A DNA stretch of 64,000 nt from Lusitaniella coriacea LEGE 07157 (GCF_015207425.1 NZ_JADEWZ010000005.1:62001-126000); one strand, 5' to 3'; positions 26,317 to 36,012 are shown, counted from the first letter of the stretch. Translations and numbers: made by a program. The notes: generated by a model from the sequence alone, not told the origin.

Positions 26317-29300
26317 ATGACCCACTCCCCAGTTACTCTCCCCGGCTACCAACTTGCCGAACAGCTTTACGAGGGTTCGCGAACCTTGGTCTATCGCGGA
26401 ACGCGCAATGCGGATGGAAAACCCGTGGTTATCAAATTCTTATGCAACGAATATCTCACTTTCAGCGAACTCGTTCAATTTCGCAATCAATATACAATTG
26501 CCAAAACCCTTGACTTGTCTGGAGTGGTTAAGCCTTTAGCCTTAGAAGATTACCATAACGGCTATGCCTTAGTCATGCCCGATGAGGGGTACGTTTCACT
26601 TCAGAACTGGTATCGGGAGACAGAAACGGAGACGGGGGGACGGGGTGATGGGGGGACGCGGAGAAGCGGGGACACGGAGAGCAATGTTAGGGGTACAAAC
26701 GTTGCGCCTAATAAAGGACAACCCATTATCGCGAAATTTCTCAAGATTGGGATTCAACTGGCAGATATTCTCCACGGATTGTATCAAAATGGGGTGATTC
26801 ATAAAGATATCAAACCCGCTAATATTCTGATTCATCCGGTCACAAAACAAGTTAAACTGATTGACTTTTCTGTCGCCTCTCTCCTCTCTGAAAAAACTCA
26901 AGAAATCCAAAGTTCTAACATTCTTGAAGAAAGTCTGTCATACATTTCTGCGGAACAAACCGGACGGATGAATCGGAGTGTTGATTATCGCAGTGAATTC
27001 TATTCTTTGGGTGTTACTTTCTACGAGTTGCTGACGGGAGAATTGCCTTTTCAATCCAATGATGCAATGGAATTGGTACATTGTCAGATTGCTAAAATTC
27101 CTCCGTCATTAGGGAATAGGGAACAGGGAATAGGGAATAGTGGGAAGATTCCGCAAGTGTTGTCCGATATTGTGATGAAATTGATGGCGAAGAATGTTGA
27201 AGAAGGCTATCAGAGTGCTTTGGAATTGAAATACGACCTAAAATGGTGTTTGGCGCAATGGCAGTGGCAGGAAACCGGGACGAGTGAAGAGTTTGAGTGG
27301 GGAAAACGGGGTGTGCGCGATCGCGCGACACAACTGCGCCAACAAAATGCCATCCTCACCGATCTCGCCAAACACCCGGCACTCATTCAAGGAGACTTAC
27401 CCCTCAGCTTACAAGCCATTACCACAGCCGCAGCCCAAACTCTCAGCCTCGAACGAGTCAGCATTTGGTTCTACAACCCAGAAAAAACTCACCTCGACTG
27501 TCAAAATTTATTCGAGTTAACCTCCAATCAACACTCCCAAGGGATACAACTCACTGCAACCGACTATCCGGCATACTTTGAAGCCTTAACCACCGAACTC
27601 GCCATCGTTGTTAACAACGCCCGTACCGATCCTAGAACCTGCGAATTCACCCCCAACTATCTAATCCCCCTGGGAATATTTTCCCTGCTCGATGTTCCCA
27701 TCCGATCGCGCGGTCGAGTCGTGGGAGTTCTCTGTCTCGAACAGGTGGGAAAAGAACGGGAGTGGACGATTGAAGACGAAAACTTTGCCCGCGCGATCGC
27801 CGATCTCGTCACAGCAGCCCTAGAAGCGCGCGATCGCGCCAAAGCCCAAATCACCCTCGAACGACGCAACGCCCTCCTTCAAGCCCAGCAAGAAGCCTCA
27901 ATCGACGGCATTCTCGTCGTCAACGAACATCACCAAATTGTTTCTTTCAACCAAAAGTTTTGCGAACTTTGGGAAATTCCCCCCGAACTCACAACCCCCG
28001 ACAGCGAAAAAGAACGCCTCAACTACGTCATTTCCAAACTCGCACAACCCGAAGAATTTCTCGCCAAAATCGAGCATCTCTACAACCATCCCGCCGAAAT
28101 TAGCCGAGACGAAATCCGCTTTAAAGACGGGCGCATCCTCGATCGCTACTCCAGTCCCATCCAATCCCAATCCGGCGAAGATTACGGTCGCATTTGGTAC
28201 TTCCGCGACATCACCATCCAAAAACAACAGGAACAATCCCTGCGCTTCATGGTGGAAGGAACCGCCTTCAAAACCGGAAGCGACTTTTTCAACTCCTGCG
28301 TCCGCTCCCTTGCTCAGGTACTTCAAGTCCGCTACGTGCTGATTGCTGAAATGCATTACAAAGGGAACTATTCCAAAGTAAAAACCCTTGCATTTTGGTC
28401 TGGGGAAAACTGGGGTAAAAACTTTGAGTACGACCTCAAAGGAACGCCCTGCGACAATATTTACCAATGCAAATTACTGCATCGATACCCCCAGAACGTC
28501 CAGCAACTTTTTCCTGACGATCCCTACCTTGCAATGCTCGAAGCAGAAAGCTATGCAGGCGTTCCCATTTTCGACGCACAAGACAACCTTTTGGGTTTAA
28601 TTGCCATTCTCGATACCCAACCGATGAATCGCAACTTAGACATTCAAGACTCAATTCTCGAACTATTCGCCGCGCGAGTCGGCGCAGAACTCGAACGCAT
28701 GCAAGCCGAAGCAAAACTCCTCAAACAAGAGCAATTCCTCCGCAGCATCTACGACGGCACAGAACAAGCCATATTCGTTCTCGATATTGCCCCAGATGGA
28801 GAATTTCGTTACGTCGGGTTCAATCCCGTCGCCGAACGCTATGTGGGAGTGACAAGCAGCGAGAGCGTAGGAAAAACTCCAGACGAAATCTTTGGTACAG
28901 AAGTTAGCAAACGTATGCGCCAGGAATACCAAAAATGCCTGCACTCCCAAACAGCCATCTTCTACGAAGAACTCATTTTTGTGAATGGGGAAGAACGCTG
29001 GATGCTGACAAGCCTATCTCCCCTCAAAGACGAAAAAGGGCAAATTTATCGCATCATCGGCACGGCGAACGATATTACCGCTCGCAAAAAAGCCGAAGAA
29101 ATTTCTAAAGAACAAGCGCGTTGGTCGGAATTTCGCGCCACAATTGACTCGATTCTCACGCGGGAAAATAGCCTGCCAACGATGTTGCAACAATGCACTG
29201 AAGTCATTGTCGAGCATTTTGATGCGGCATTTGCTCGGATTTGGCTGCTCAACCCCGCAGAAAATATTTTGGAGTTAAAAGCGAGTGCGGGGTTATACAC

Positions 29301-30522
29301 CCATTTAGACGGCGCGCACAGTCGCGTCCCCGTGGGGAAATATAAGATTGGATTGATTGCCCAGGAAGGAAAACCCCACTTAACCAACACCGTACAAAGT
29401 GACCCTCGCGTGGGGGATAAAGAATGGGCAAAACGAGAAGGAATGGTTGCCTTTGCGGGATATCCCTTAATTGTTGAAGGACAGGTCTTAGGCGTTTTTG
29501 GGATGTTTGCGCGCCATTCCCTCTCAGACTTGATTTTAGACGAACTCGCATTTATCACAGGAGAACTCTCTTTAGGCATTCGTCGCAAGCAATCGGAAGA
29601 AGCACTGCAACACTCCGAACTTCAACTGCGGCAAAAAGCCAGGGATTTGGAACAAACCCTCACTCAACTCCAACGCACCCAGTCGCAACTGATTCAAAGT
29701 GAGAAAATGTCGAGTTTGGGTCAATTGGTTGCAGGGGTGGCGCACGAAATTAACAATCCGGTGAGTTTCATTTACGGCAACGTTACTCCCGCAACGGAAT
29801 ATGCTGAAGATTTGCTACTTTTACTGCAATCCTATCAACAGGAATATCCCAACCCCTCACCAGAACTGGTTGAGTTGATGGAAGAAGTCGATCTCGACTT
29901 TATGCGCCAGGATTTACCAAAACTGCTCAATTCCATGAAATTCGGCGCGGAACGCATTCGCGAAATTGTTAAGTCCTTGCGCACCTTCTCTCGCTTGGAT
30001 GAGGCGGAGGTGAAGGATGTCGATCTGCACGATAACATCAACAGCACTTTGATGATTCTGCAAAATCGCCTCAAAGCGACGCGCGATCGCGCGAAAATTG
30101 AAATTATTAAAGAATACGGTACGCTGCCAAGGGTAGAGTGTTACGCCGGACAGCTCAATCAAGTGTTTATAAATATCATTAGCAATGCGATTGATGCGTT
30201 GGAAGAGTCTATCGTTCGGAAGCAGGGGTCTAGAAAGCCAGCAACCCTTTCGATTCGCACCGAAGTTCTCGATCGACAGTGGGTTTCGATTCAAATTGCC
30301 GATAATGGATTGGGGATGAGTGAAACGGTGCAACAACAAATTTTCGATCCCTTCTTCACCACAAAACCCGTAGGGAAAGGAACGGGCTTGGGAATGGCAA
30401 TTAGCTATCAAATTGTGGTGGAACGCCATCAGGGAGAGTTAACCTGTCAGTCCGTACCGGGTGAAGGAACGACGTTCGCGATCGCGATTCCGATTAAACA
30501 AGAAAACAGTTCAAAATTATGA
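26317..30522 (+). CDS. Ser/Thr kinase-GAF/PAS-histidine kinase hybrid
   Basis: A 1401-residue hybrid kinase. The N-terminal Ser/Thr kinase closely resembles that of the 1977-aa protein (HKDIKPAN at 162-169, DFS) but carries an extra low-complexity insert at about 102-125 from a GACGGGG-type repeat. Unlike its neighbour it has no AAA or helical-repeat part; the kinase runs into GAF (about 350-500), PAS, GAF-like, PAS and GAF sensor modules. It then has HisKA with His1143 in VAHEINNP and an HATPase with GKGTGLGM. The histidine kinase half is of a different type from the neighbour's, so this is probably not a simple duplicate. No receiver gene follows; it may share the REC-GGDEF-EAL regulator upstream. 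Confidence 0.92.
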   Translation: MTHSPVTLPGYQLAEQLYEGSRTLVYRGTRNADGKPVVIKFLCNEYLTFSELVQFRNQYTIAKTLDLSGVVKPLALEDYHNGYALVMPDEGYVSLQNWYRETETETGGRGDGGTRRSGDTESNVRGTNVAPNKGQPIIAKFLKIGIQLADILHGLYQNGVIHKDIKPANILIHPVTKQVKLIDFSVASLLSEKTQEIQSSNILEESLSYISAEQTGRMNRSVDYRSEFYSLGVTFYELLTGELPFQSNDAMELVHCQIAKIPPSLGNREQGIGNSGKIPQVLSDIVMKLMAKNVEEGYQSALELKYDLKWCLAQWQWQETGTSEEFEWGKRGVRDRATQLRQQNAILTDLAKHPALIQGDLPLSLQAITTAAAQTLSLERVSIWFYNPEKTHLDCQNLFELTSNQHSQGIQLTATDYPAYFEALTTELAIVVNNARTDPRTCEFTPNYLIPLGIFSLLDVPIRSRGRVVGVLCLEQVGKEREWTIEDENFARAIADLVTAALEARDRAKAQITLERRNALLQAQQEASIDGILVVNEHHQIVSFNQKFCELWEIPPELTTPDSEKERLNYVISKLAQPEEFLAKIEHLYNHPAEISRDEIRFKDGRILDRYSSPIQSQSGEDYGRIWYFRDITIQKQQEQSLRFMVEGTAFKTGSDFFNSCVRSLAQVLQVRYVLIAEMHYKGNYSKVKTLAFWSGENWGKNFEYDLKGTPCDNIYQCKLLHRYPQNVQQLFPDDPYLAMLEAESYAGVPIFDAQDNLLGLIAILDTQPMNRNLDIQDSILELFAARVGAELERMQAEAKLLKQEQFLRSIYDGTEQAIFVLDIAPDGEFRYVGFNPVAERYVGVTSSESVGKTPDEIFGTEVSKRMRQEYQKCLHSQTAIFYEELIFVNGEERWMLTSLSPLKDEKGQIYRIIGTANDITARKKAEEISKEQARWSEFRATIDSILTRENSLPTMLQQCTEVIVEHFDAAFARIWLLNPAENILELKASAGLYTHLDGAHSRVPVGKYKIGLIAQEGKPHLTNTVQSDPRVGDKEWAKREGMVAFAGYPLIVEGQVLGVFGMFARHSLSDLILDELAFITGELSLGIRRKQSEEALQHSELQLRQKARDLEQTLTQLQRTQSQLIQSEKMSSLGQLVAGVAHEINNPVSFIYGNVTPATEYAEDLLLLLQSYQQEYPNPSPELVELMEEVDLDFMRQDLPKLLNSMKFGAERIREIVKSLRTFSRLDEAEVKDVDLHDNINSTLMILQNRLKATRDRAKIEIIKEYGTLPRVECYAGQLNQVFINIISNAIDALEESIVRKQGSRKPATLSIRTEVLDRQWVSIQIADNGLGMSETVQQQIFDPFFTTKPVGKGTGLGMAISYQIVVERHQGELTCQSVPGEGTTFAIAIPIKQENSSKL
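26615..26681 (+). repeat. GACGGGG/GACACGG repeat inside kinase coding sequence
   Basis: A G-rich simple repeat lies in frame within the second hybrid kinase, giving a Thr/Glu/Gly/Arg-rich loop between LQNWYRE and the FLKIGIQLADIL helix. The paralogous kinase at 18390 has no such insert here. The repeat family is otherwise intergenic. Confidence 0.85.
27111..27142 (+). repeat. GGGAATA/GGGAACA heptamers inside kinase 2
   Basis: About four TAGGGAA-type heptamers read in frame as LGNREQGIGNS just before [13 protein letters not shown]. The first hybrid kinase has the same type of repeat at the same codon position (19089-19120, [12 protein letters not shown]). Confidence 0.85.
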
Positions 30523-30961
30523 CTTTAGAAATTCAAAATCAACTCGATTTGAATTCGATCGGTTTTTAGTTTTTGGATTGGGAAGTTTGGGGCAACATTG
30601 TATTGTTGCACTTAAGGAATTCGGCGCGATCGCGATCGCGCGTTATAGTCCCCCTCCTTTGTACAGGACAAAAAATGGAAAGCAAGATAAAAACTCTATT
30701 TTTTCGTAGGTTGGCGTTGAGCGAGAGCGAAACCCAACAAACTCAGGTACAAGTCTTGCGAATGTTGGGTTTCATTTCATTCTACCCAACCTACCTATGC
30801 GACTCACCATAACTTTTGTCCTGTACTCAGGTCCCCCTCATATAAAATGGTTTTAAATTTGCTACACAAGGCTGACGGGGTGAAAGATTTGTAGCGTTGT
30901 TTTCACGATTTCGTATCAGTTAAAATTTCCCCAAACCCAACCATCTTGCACCGAGGCAAAA
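30523..30961. other. Gene-free interval carrying HIP1 and a MITE-like repeat
   Basis: About 440 bp without a convincing gene. It holds overlapping HIP1 octamers at about 30627-30641, the 89-bp inverted-repeat element listed separately, and a CTCATATAAAATGG sequence at about 30838 similar to that near 15515. Confidence 0.6.
30706..30794 (+). repeat. 89-bp element with GTAGGTTGG terminal inverted repeats, copy 1
   Basis: The element starts GTAGGTTGG and ends with the exact complement CCAACCTAC. Internally it has a second palindromic pair, GAAACCCAACA/TGTTGGGTTTC. A near-identical copy lies at 41121-41208. It codes for nothing obvious. The form is that of a miniature, MITE-like or REP-like element. 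Confidence 0.85.
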
Positions 30962-31588
30962 ATGGTACGCGCGCCCAATCTACCAGAATCTTCCGAGCAA
31001 CAGCACAATACAACTTTCACCCTGTATCTCCCTCGCAACGTAACCCTCGCGGTAACTCAAGAACAGTTTGAAACACTTGCTCAAGTCAATCGAGACTTGA
31101 GGTTGGAGAGAAATACCCAAGGAGAACTGATTGTGAATCCACCCACAGGGAGCGAAACGGGACATCGGAATGTGAAAATTGCCTATCAAGTGGTGAAGTG
31201 GGTAGAAGAAGGAGGTGGCGGCGTTCCTTTTGATTCTTCGACGGGATTTATTTTACCCAATGGCGCGACTCGTTCTCCCGACGTAGCTTGGATTGCTCAA
31301 GATCGTTGGGATAAACTCACCCCAGAAGAGCGAGAAGGTTTTGCTCCCCTCTGTCCGGATTTTGTGGTTGAACTGCGCTCTAAATCCGATGCGATGGAAC
31401 CCCTTCGGAGAAAAATGAGAGAGTACATCGCCAATGGAACGCGATTAGGATGGCTTCTCGACCGCAAGAATCGCAGAGTTGAAGTTTATCCTCAAGGACG
31501 TGCAGTAGAAGTGTTGGAGAATCCCAAAACGCTTTCTGGCGAGGATATTTTACCCGGTTTTGTTCTGCAATTAAAAGGGATTTGGTGA
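30962..31588 (+). CDS. Uma2-family protein (DUF820, PD-(D/E)XK-like)
   Basis: A 208-residue Uma2/DUF820 protein, a family greatly expanded in cyanobacteria with a restriction-endonuclease-like fold and unclear function. Family marks are RNTQGELIVNPPTGSETGH, TGFILPNGATRSPDVAWI (the active-site Asp) and PDFVVELRSKSD (the ELxSxSD block with E and S/K). YIANGTRLGWLLD and EVYPQG complete the pattern. The ATG at 30962 is the first in frame. One of three Uma2 genes in the window. Confidence 0.92.
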   Translation: MVRAPNLPESSEQQHNTTFTLYLPRNVTLAVTQEQFETLAQVNRDLRLERNTQGELIVNPPTGSETGHRNVKIAYQVVKWVEEGGGGVPFDSSTGFILPNGATRSPDVAWIAQDRWDKLTPEEREGFAPLCPDFVVELRSKSDAMEPLRRKMREYIANGTRLGWLLDRKNRRVEVYPQGRAVEVLENPKTLSGEDILPGFVLQLKGIW

Positions 31589-31646
31589 GGTTCGCGCGCC
31601 TTCCCTCAGCTAAAATTCATTAAAGCCCAAACGCGATCGCGAAAAT

Positions 31647-34010
31647 GTGAAATACTCCAGAACCCTCCAACGCTCAATCTCCAAGTGGCTATTTCGGCTA
31701 TTTGCTTTGCTGCTAACATTGCTGTTCGCCATTAACTATGGACAAGCTCAGATAGTTTCGCCACATCCCGTTAAGTCTTGGCAAATACAGGGGATATCAA
31801 CGGCTCTAGACGATCCTAATTCCCGAATTCAAGCTGAAGCTTTAGAGAAAGCTGTTGAGTACGACCTCAATGAATCAGAATTTCTAAAAATTATCCCTGA
31901 GTCCAGAATTGGACAAATTGCCATACTTCTAGATTCTGAATCGAACAATGTGCGAGAAGTCGCAGTTAGAGCAATGGGACAGGTAGGAAAAGCCGCTCAA
32001 GAATATACTCCCAAGTTAGTTGAACTCTTACAAGATTCCCGGAATGTCCAACAAGCATCAATAGAAGCGCTAGGACAATTAGGAGAAATCGCTAAGGAGC
32101 AAGTTCCTAAGCTCCTCGAACTCCTTCAAAGTTCTTCTGAACGTACCAGACACGCTGCTTCTAATACCCTAATTCAGATGGGAGCAGCCGCAACGCAGGA
32201 ACACATTCCAAAATTACGTGAACTCCTTCAATCGCCTGAAGAAGATACTAGCTTTGGGGCTTTAATAATTTTAGGTTCTCAAGGAAAAGCGATACAAGAA
32301 CAAGTTCCTGAAGTGACTGAACTTATTCAAAAAAACTTGAATTCCAAATATATTGGAATATGGGCAATCAAAACACTCATAGATTGGGGAGAAGCAACTC
32401 CAGAAGATGCATTCAGACTGATAGAACCTCTAGGAAGTGACAGTGATGATGCGAAGATTGCAGCAGCCAAAGCCTTGGGGCAAATGGGCGAAACAGCCAA
32501 AGGAGTCGTTCCTAAATTAGTAGAACTCTTACAAGACACTGAATCAGACTCAGAGCTGCATTGGGGAGTGTCAATGGCTTTAGGGCAGATGGGAGAAGCC
32601 GCTCAAGAACAAATTCCTCAAATTGTTGCGCTCCTAAAGCATTCCAATCCCGATATCAGAGGAGCAGCCGCACGAGTCCTAGGAGACATGGAAGAAAGCG
32701 CAAAAGAGGCAATCCCTCAACTAATTAAGCTCTTACAAGACCCCCATCCTGAAGTTCGTCGATGGACAATTTCTGCTTTGGGGCAAATGGGAGCAGCGGC
32801 AAAAGAGGTAATCCCTCAACTGGTTCAAAGCCTGGGCGATTCCTACTTCTATGCTCAGGAACGGGCAATTGATTCTTTAGTAGCAATTGGACAAGCTACA
32901 GGAGAATATCCACCCGAACTCGTCAAACTCCTAGAAGACCCTAACCCCCTCCTTCGCAGTCGAGCCGTTTTCGCTTTGGGGAAGATGAAAGATACAGCCA
33001 AGGATGCTGTCCCTCAGATGAGCGAACTGCTTGATGACCCTGACCCTAGGGTTCGGCGAGCAACACTACAAAGTTTGATGTTCATGGGGAAATCTGCTCA
33101 AAGTGCTGCTCCAAAAATTGCAGAACTGCTAGACGACCCAGATAGCGCTCCCACAGAGTTACCAGAAAACTGGTCGAAGTATGAAACCCAAGAGTCTATT
33201 CGAGAATTAGCAATAAAAGTGTTGGGAAAAATAGGAAAAGGAGCAAAAGCTCAAATTCCTCAATTGGTCAAACTGCTCGAAGACCCAGAGGTTGGGTCGA
33301 TAGCTGCCTTAGCCCTTGCCAACATTGGAATGCCCGCGAAAGATTACGCTCCCCAAATTGTCGCCTTTGTCTCAAAGCAACCTGCTGGAACTCTCCTATC
33401 CCCCGATAACGATCTTTCTCGCAGGAGATCTGTCGTACTTGATTTAGAAAAGATGGGTCCATTAGACAAAGAAATCGCTCTAGCTCTCCTCAATGCCATC
33501 TATGTCCCCCCCCCATTTGACTTTTCCAGCAGATTCAAATACACCTTAGAGAGAAAAAACAGCTTTTGCGCTAAAGTTCGTTTTTATGCCTACTACCTCT
33601 GTAGTACCGACCCCGATACCGTCACCCTCATCCAATGGCTCGGTCAACCCCAAGAATACCCCAGCATCTCGAACCGAGAAGAAGGCATTCAAATTCTTCA
33701 AGCCTTTGCCAACTCCTGGAAATCGAGCGAACCCTTCCCTGAACTGCGTCAGGATTTAGCGGTTCAAACGGCAAAAGTCGTCAGTCAAGTAGAATGGCAA
33801 ATTGATGACTTGCCCCTACTGCGAACCCACTACAATCACTTGAAGCAAGGCGACTTCAAACCCCAAGCCGAAACCTTGCGCGAAGCCCTAAACCGCTTTG
33901 GCGCGTGGCGCAGATTCAAATACAGACTCTTCCAACTCTTGGGTCTATCGTATCCACAGATTCACTTTAATTGGATATTGAGCAACTTATCTCAAATCGA
34001 ATGGCACTGA
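31647..34010 (+). CDS. Exported HEAT-repeat protein
   Basis: A 787-residue protein made almost entirely of HEAT/armadillo-like repeats of about 36 residues (variants of ALGQMGEAAKEVIPQLVKLL). Such repeats form curved scaffolds for protein binding. GTG 31647 gives an N-terminus with basic residues and a hydrophobic stretch (FRLFALLLTLLFAINYGQAQ), a probable signal peptide or anchor, so the protein would be periplasmic or membrane-attached. The repeats degrade toward the C-terminus after about residue 600. No catalytic domain is seen. Confidence 0.82.
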   Translation: MKYSRTLQRSISKWLFRLFALLLTLLFAINYGQAQIVSPHPVKSWQIQGISTALDDPNSRIQAEALEKAVEYDLNESEFLKIIPESRIGQIAILLDSESNNVREVAVRAMGQVGKAAQEYTPKLVELLQDSRNVQQASIEALGQLGEIAKEQVPKLLELLQSSSERTRHAASNTLIQMGAAATQEHIPKLRELLQSPEEDTSFGALIILGSQGKAIQEQVPEVTELIQKNLNSKYIGIWAIKTLIDWGEATPEDAFRLIEPLGSDSDDAKIAAAKALGQMGETAKGVVPKLVELLQDTESDSELHWGVSMALGQMGEAAQEQIPQIVALLKHSNPDIRGAAARVLGDMEESAKEAIPQLIKLLQDPHPEVRRWTISALGQMGAAAKEVIPQLVQSLGDSYFYAQERAIDSLVAIGQATGEYPPELVKLLEDPNPLLRSRAVFALGKMKDTAKDAVPQMSELLDDPDPRVRRATLQSLMFMGKSAQSAAPKIAELLDDPDSAPTELPENWSKYETQESIRELAIKVLGKIGKGAKAQIPQLVKLLEDPEVGSIAALALANIGMPAKDYAPQIVAFVSKQPAGTLLSPDNDLSRRRSVVLDLEKMGPLDKEIALALLNAIYVPPPFDFSSRFKYTLERKNSFCAKVRFYAYYLCSTDPDTVTLIQWLGQPQEYPSISNREEGIQILQAFANSWKSSEPFPELRQDLAVQTAKVVSQVEWQIDDLPLLRTHYNHLKQGDFKPQAETLREALNRFGAWRRFKYRLFQLLGLSYPQIHFNWILSNLSQIEWH

Positions 34011-34040
34011 CTTAACGCTGGTGGGCATTGCCCACCCTAC
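34010..34040 (+). repeat. GGTGGGC/GCCCACC hairpin repeat, copy 2
   Basis: ACTTAACGCTGGTGGGC-ATT-GCCCACCCTAC, beginning at the stop of the HEAT-repeat gene. It matches the copy at 6212-6241 except for the loop and one base. The repeated placement after stop codons suggests a 3'-end hairpin role or an insertion preference. Confidence 0.85.
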
Positions 34041-34137
34041 TATCTTTAATTGGATATCGAGCTTTGAAACAATCGCGTATCTTTACTACTGCCTACTGCC
34101 CAACTGCCCATTACCTTCCTAATTGATAATTGCAAAG

Positions 34138-35958
34138 ATGCGCTACTGTTTGAATCTCCGCTGTCCCAATCCCTATAACCGCGATACCGATCGGTTTTGC
34201 ATTCGCTGCGGCTCAAAACTCCTGCTGGGCGACCGTTTCAGCGCCATCAAATCCATTAGTGAAAGCAACGGACGGACATTTTTGGGCGTGGATCTTGCTG
34301 ACCCCTCCCATCCCCAGTGCGTTATTAAACAAGTGAGCCTCCGCCATCACCAGGGGGAGAATACCGAACAATCACGGCGTACATTTCGCGAAGAAGCCCT
34401 AAAACTGCAATTCCTAGGGCAACACTCGCAAATTCCCCAACTCCTTGCCTATTTTGAGTCGGAGGATAGTCCGGGAGGAATGCCGATGCTGGTTCAGGAA
34501 TGGATTGAGGGAAAGAGTTTGGCAGAAGAAAAATGTGGAGAGGCTGAAATTCGTCAACTGTTGCACCATCTCCTTCCCGTTCTGCAATTCGTCCACGAAA
34601 ATAACTTAATGCACCGCGATATCAATCCCTACAATTTAATTCGTCCCAATTCGCCAACGCCCGATAAACCGATTGTTTTAGTGGATTTTAGTACTGCCAA
34701 AGTGACGAATAAAACGGCGTTTGGTAAAACCGGAACCCTGATTGGTTCTGCCGCCTACGCCTCTCCCGAACAACTGTTGGGGAAAGCGACTCCCCAAAGC
34801 GATCTCTACAGCTTAGGAGTGGTTTGCATTCATCTCTTGACTCAAATGCACCCGTTTAATTTGTTCAGTCATTTAGATGCGAAGTGGGTTTGGCAAGATT
34901 ACCTCTCAACTCCCATCAGCGAGCGTTTAGCTGCCATTCTCAATAAAATGCTAGCGGAGGGACTGAGAGATCGCTATTCCTCTGCCGCAGAAGTTTACGC
35001 AGATTTGCATCCTGGTGCAACCCTTGACCCCATTCTCGAACCCCCTAGTGCTGCGCCGAAGCGTTCTGCCCTGACCCCTCAATGGCAATGTTTTCGCACG
35101 TTGGAGAGTCATCGGAGTTCGGTTCACGCGATCGCGTTTCATCCCAACCCAAACATCCTTGCTAGTGGCAGTGCGGATCGTACCATCAAACTTTGGAATT
35201 TAGATCGTGAGGAATCCCCCACAACTCTTTCGGGTCACGAAAGTATTATTGAAGATATCGCTTTCTCTCCCGATGGAGAACGACTCTTTAGCAGTAGTTG
35301 GGACTATAGTATTCGTGTTTGGCAGGAGAATAAAGAGATTCAACAATTTCGCGAGCATTCCGGCTGGATTCAAGCTCTCGCCATTAGTCCCGACGGTCAA
35401 TTCCTCGCAAGTGGCAGTGCCGACAAAACCATTAAAATTTGGGACTTAGAAAACCTTCGCGTTGAGATAACCCTTTCCGGACATGAGGCTGCTATTCATA
35501 GTCTCGCGATCGCGCCCGACGGTCAATTCCTCGCAAGTGGCAGTGCCGACAAAACCATTAAAATTTGGGACTTAAAAACCGGAGAGGAACGCGCAACCCT
35601 CCTCGGACATTCCGATACAATTAATGCCCTAATCTTCAGTCCTAGCGGTCAAATCCTCTTCAGCGCCAGTGCCGATAAAACCATTCAATTGTGGCATCTC
35701 CAAAGCGGTACGCCACACGTCACCTTCAAAGGACACTCCGATGCCGTCCATGCTTTAGCCATCAATCGCGAAGGCAACCTCCTGGTTAGTGGGAGTGGCG
35801 ATAACACTCTCAAGCTTTGGTCCCCCGGAAATGGGAATTTAATTACCACCCTTACCGAACATACTTCCGGAATCCTCGCTGTTGCTATCAGTCCCGACAA
35901 TCGCACTATTGCCAGTGCATCCCAGGATAAAACATTGAAGTTGTGGCGTTTTAAATAG
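34138..35958 (+). CDS. Ser/Thr protein kinase with C-terminal WD40 propeller
   Basis: A 606-residue fusion. It starts with a short Cys motif (RYCLNLRCPNP...FCIRCG) common at the head of cyanobacterial kinases. The kinase domain (about 25-290) has HRDINPYNLI in the catalytic loop, VLVDFSTAK in place of DFG, and YASPEQ. The C-terminus has seven WD40 repeats (about 315-605), enough for one complete propeller; repeats 3 and 4 share the identical block DGQFLASGSADKTIKIWDL. The ATG at 34138 is preferred to the TTG at 34123. The WD40 part probably recruits substrates. The kinase target is unknown. Confidence 0.93.
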   Translation: MRYCLNLRCPNPYNRDTDRFCIRCGSKLLLGDRFSAIKSISESNGRTFLGVDLADPSHPQCVIKQVSLRHHQGENTEQSRRTFREEALKLQFLGQHSQIPQLLAYFESEDSPGGMPMLVQEWIEGKSLAEEKCGEAEIRQLLHHLLPVLQFVHENNLMHRDINPYNLIRPNSPTPDKPIVLVDFSTAKVTNKTAFGKTGTLIGSAAYASPEQLLGKATPQSDLYSLGVVCIHLLTQMHPFNLFSHLDAKWVWQDYLSTPISERLAAILNKMLAEGLRDRYSSAAEVYADLHPGATLDPILEPPSAAPKRSALTPQWQCFRTLESHRSSVHAIAFHPNPNILASGSADRTIKLWNLDREESPTTLSGHESIIEDIAFSPDGERLFSSSWDYSIRVWQENKEIQQFREHSGWIQALAISPDGQFLASGSADKTIKIWDLENLRVEITLSGHEAAIHSLAIAPDGQFLASGSADKTIKIWDLKTGEERATLLGHSDTINALIFSPSGQILFSASADKTIQLWHLQSGTPHVTFKGHSDAVHALAINREGNLLVSGSGDNTLKLWSPGNGNLITTLTEHTSGILAVAISPDNRTIASASQDKTLKLWRFK

Positions 35959-36012
35959 CGCGATCGGTTTCAGTAATATGTAAAGATACCGAAGCGTCTC
36001 ATGGAGGTCACT

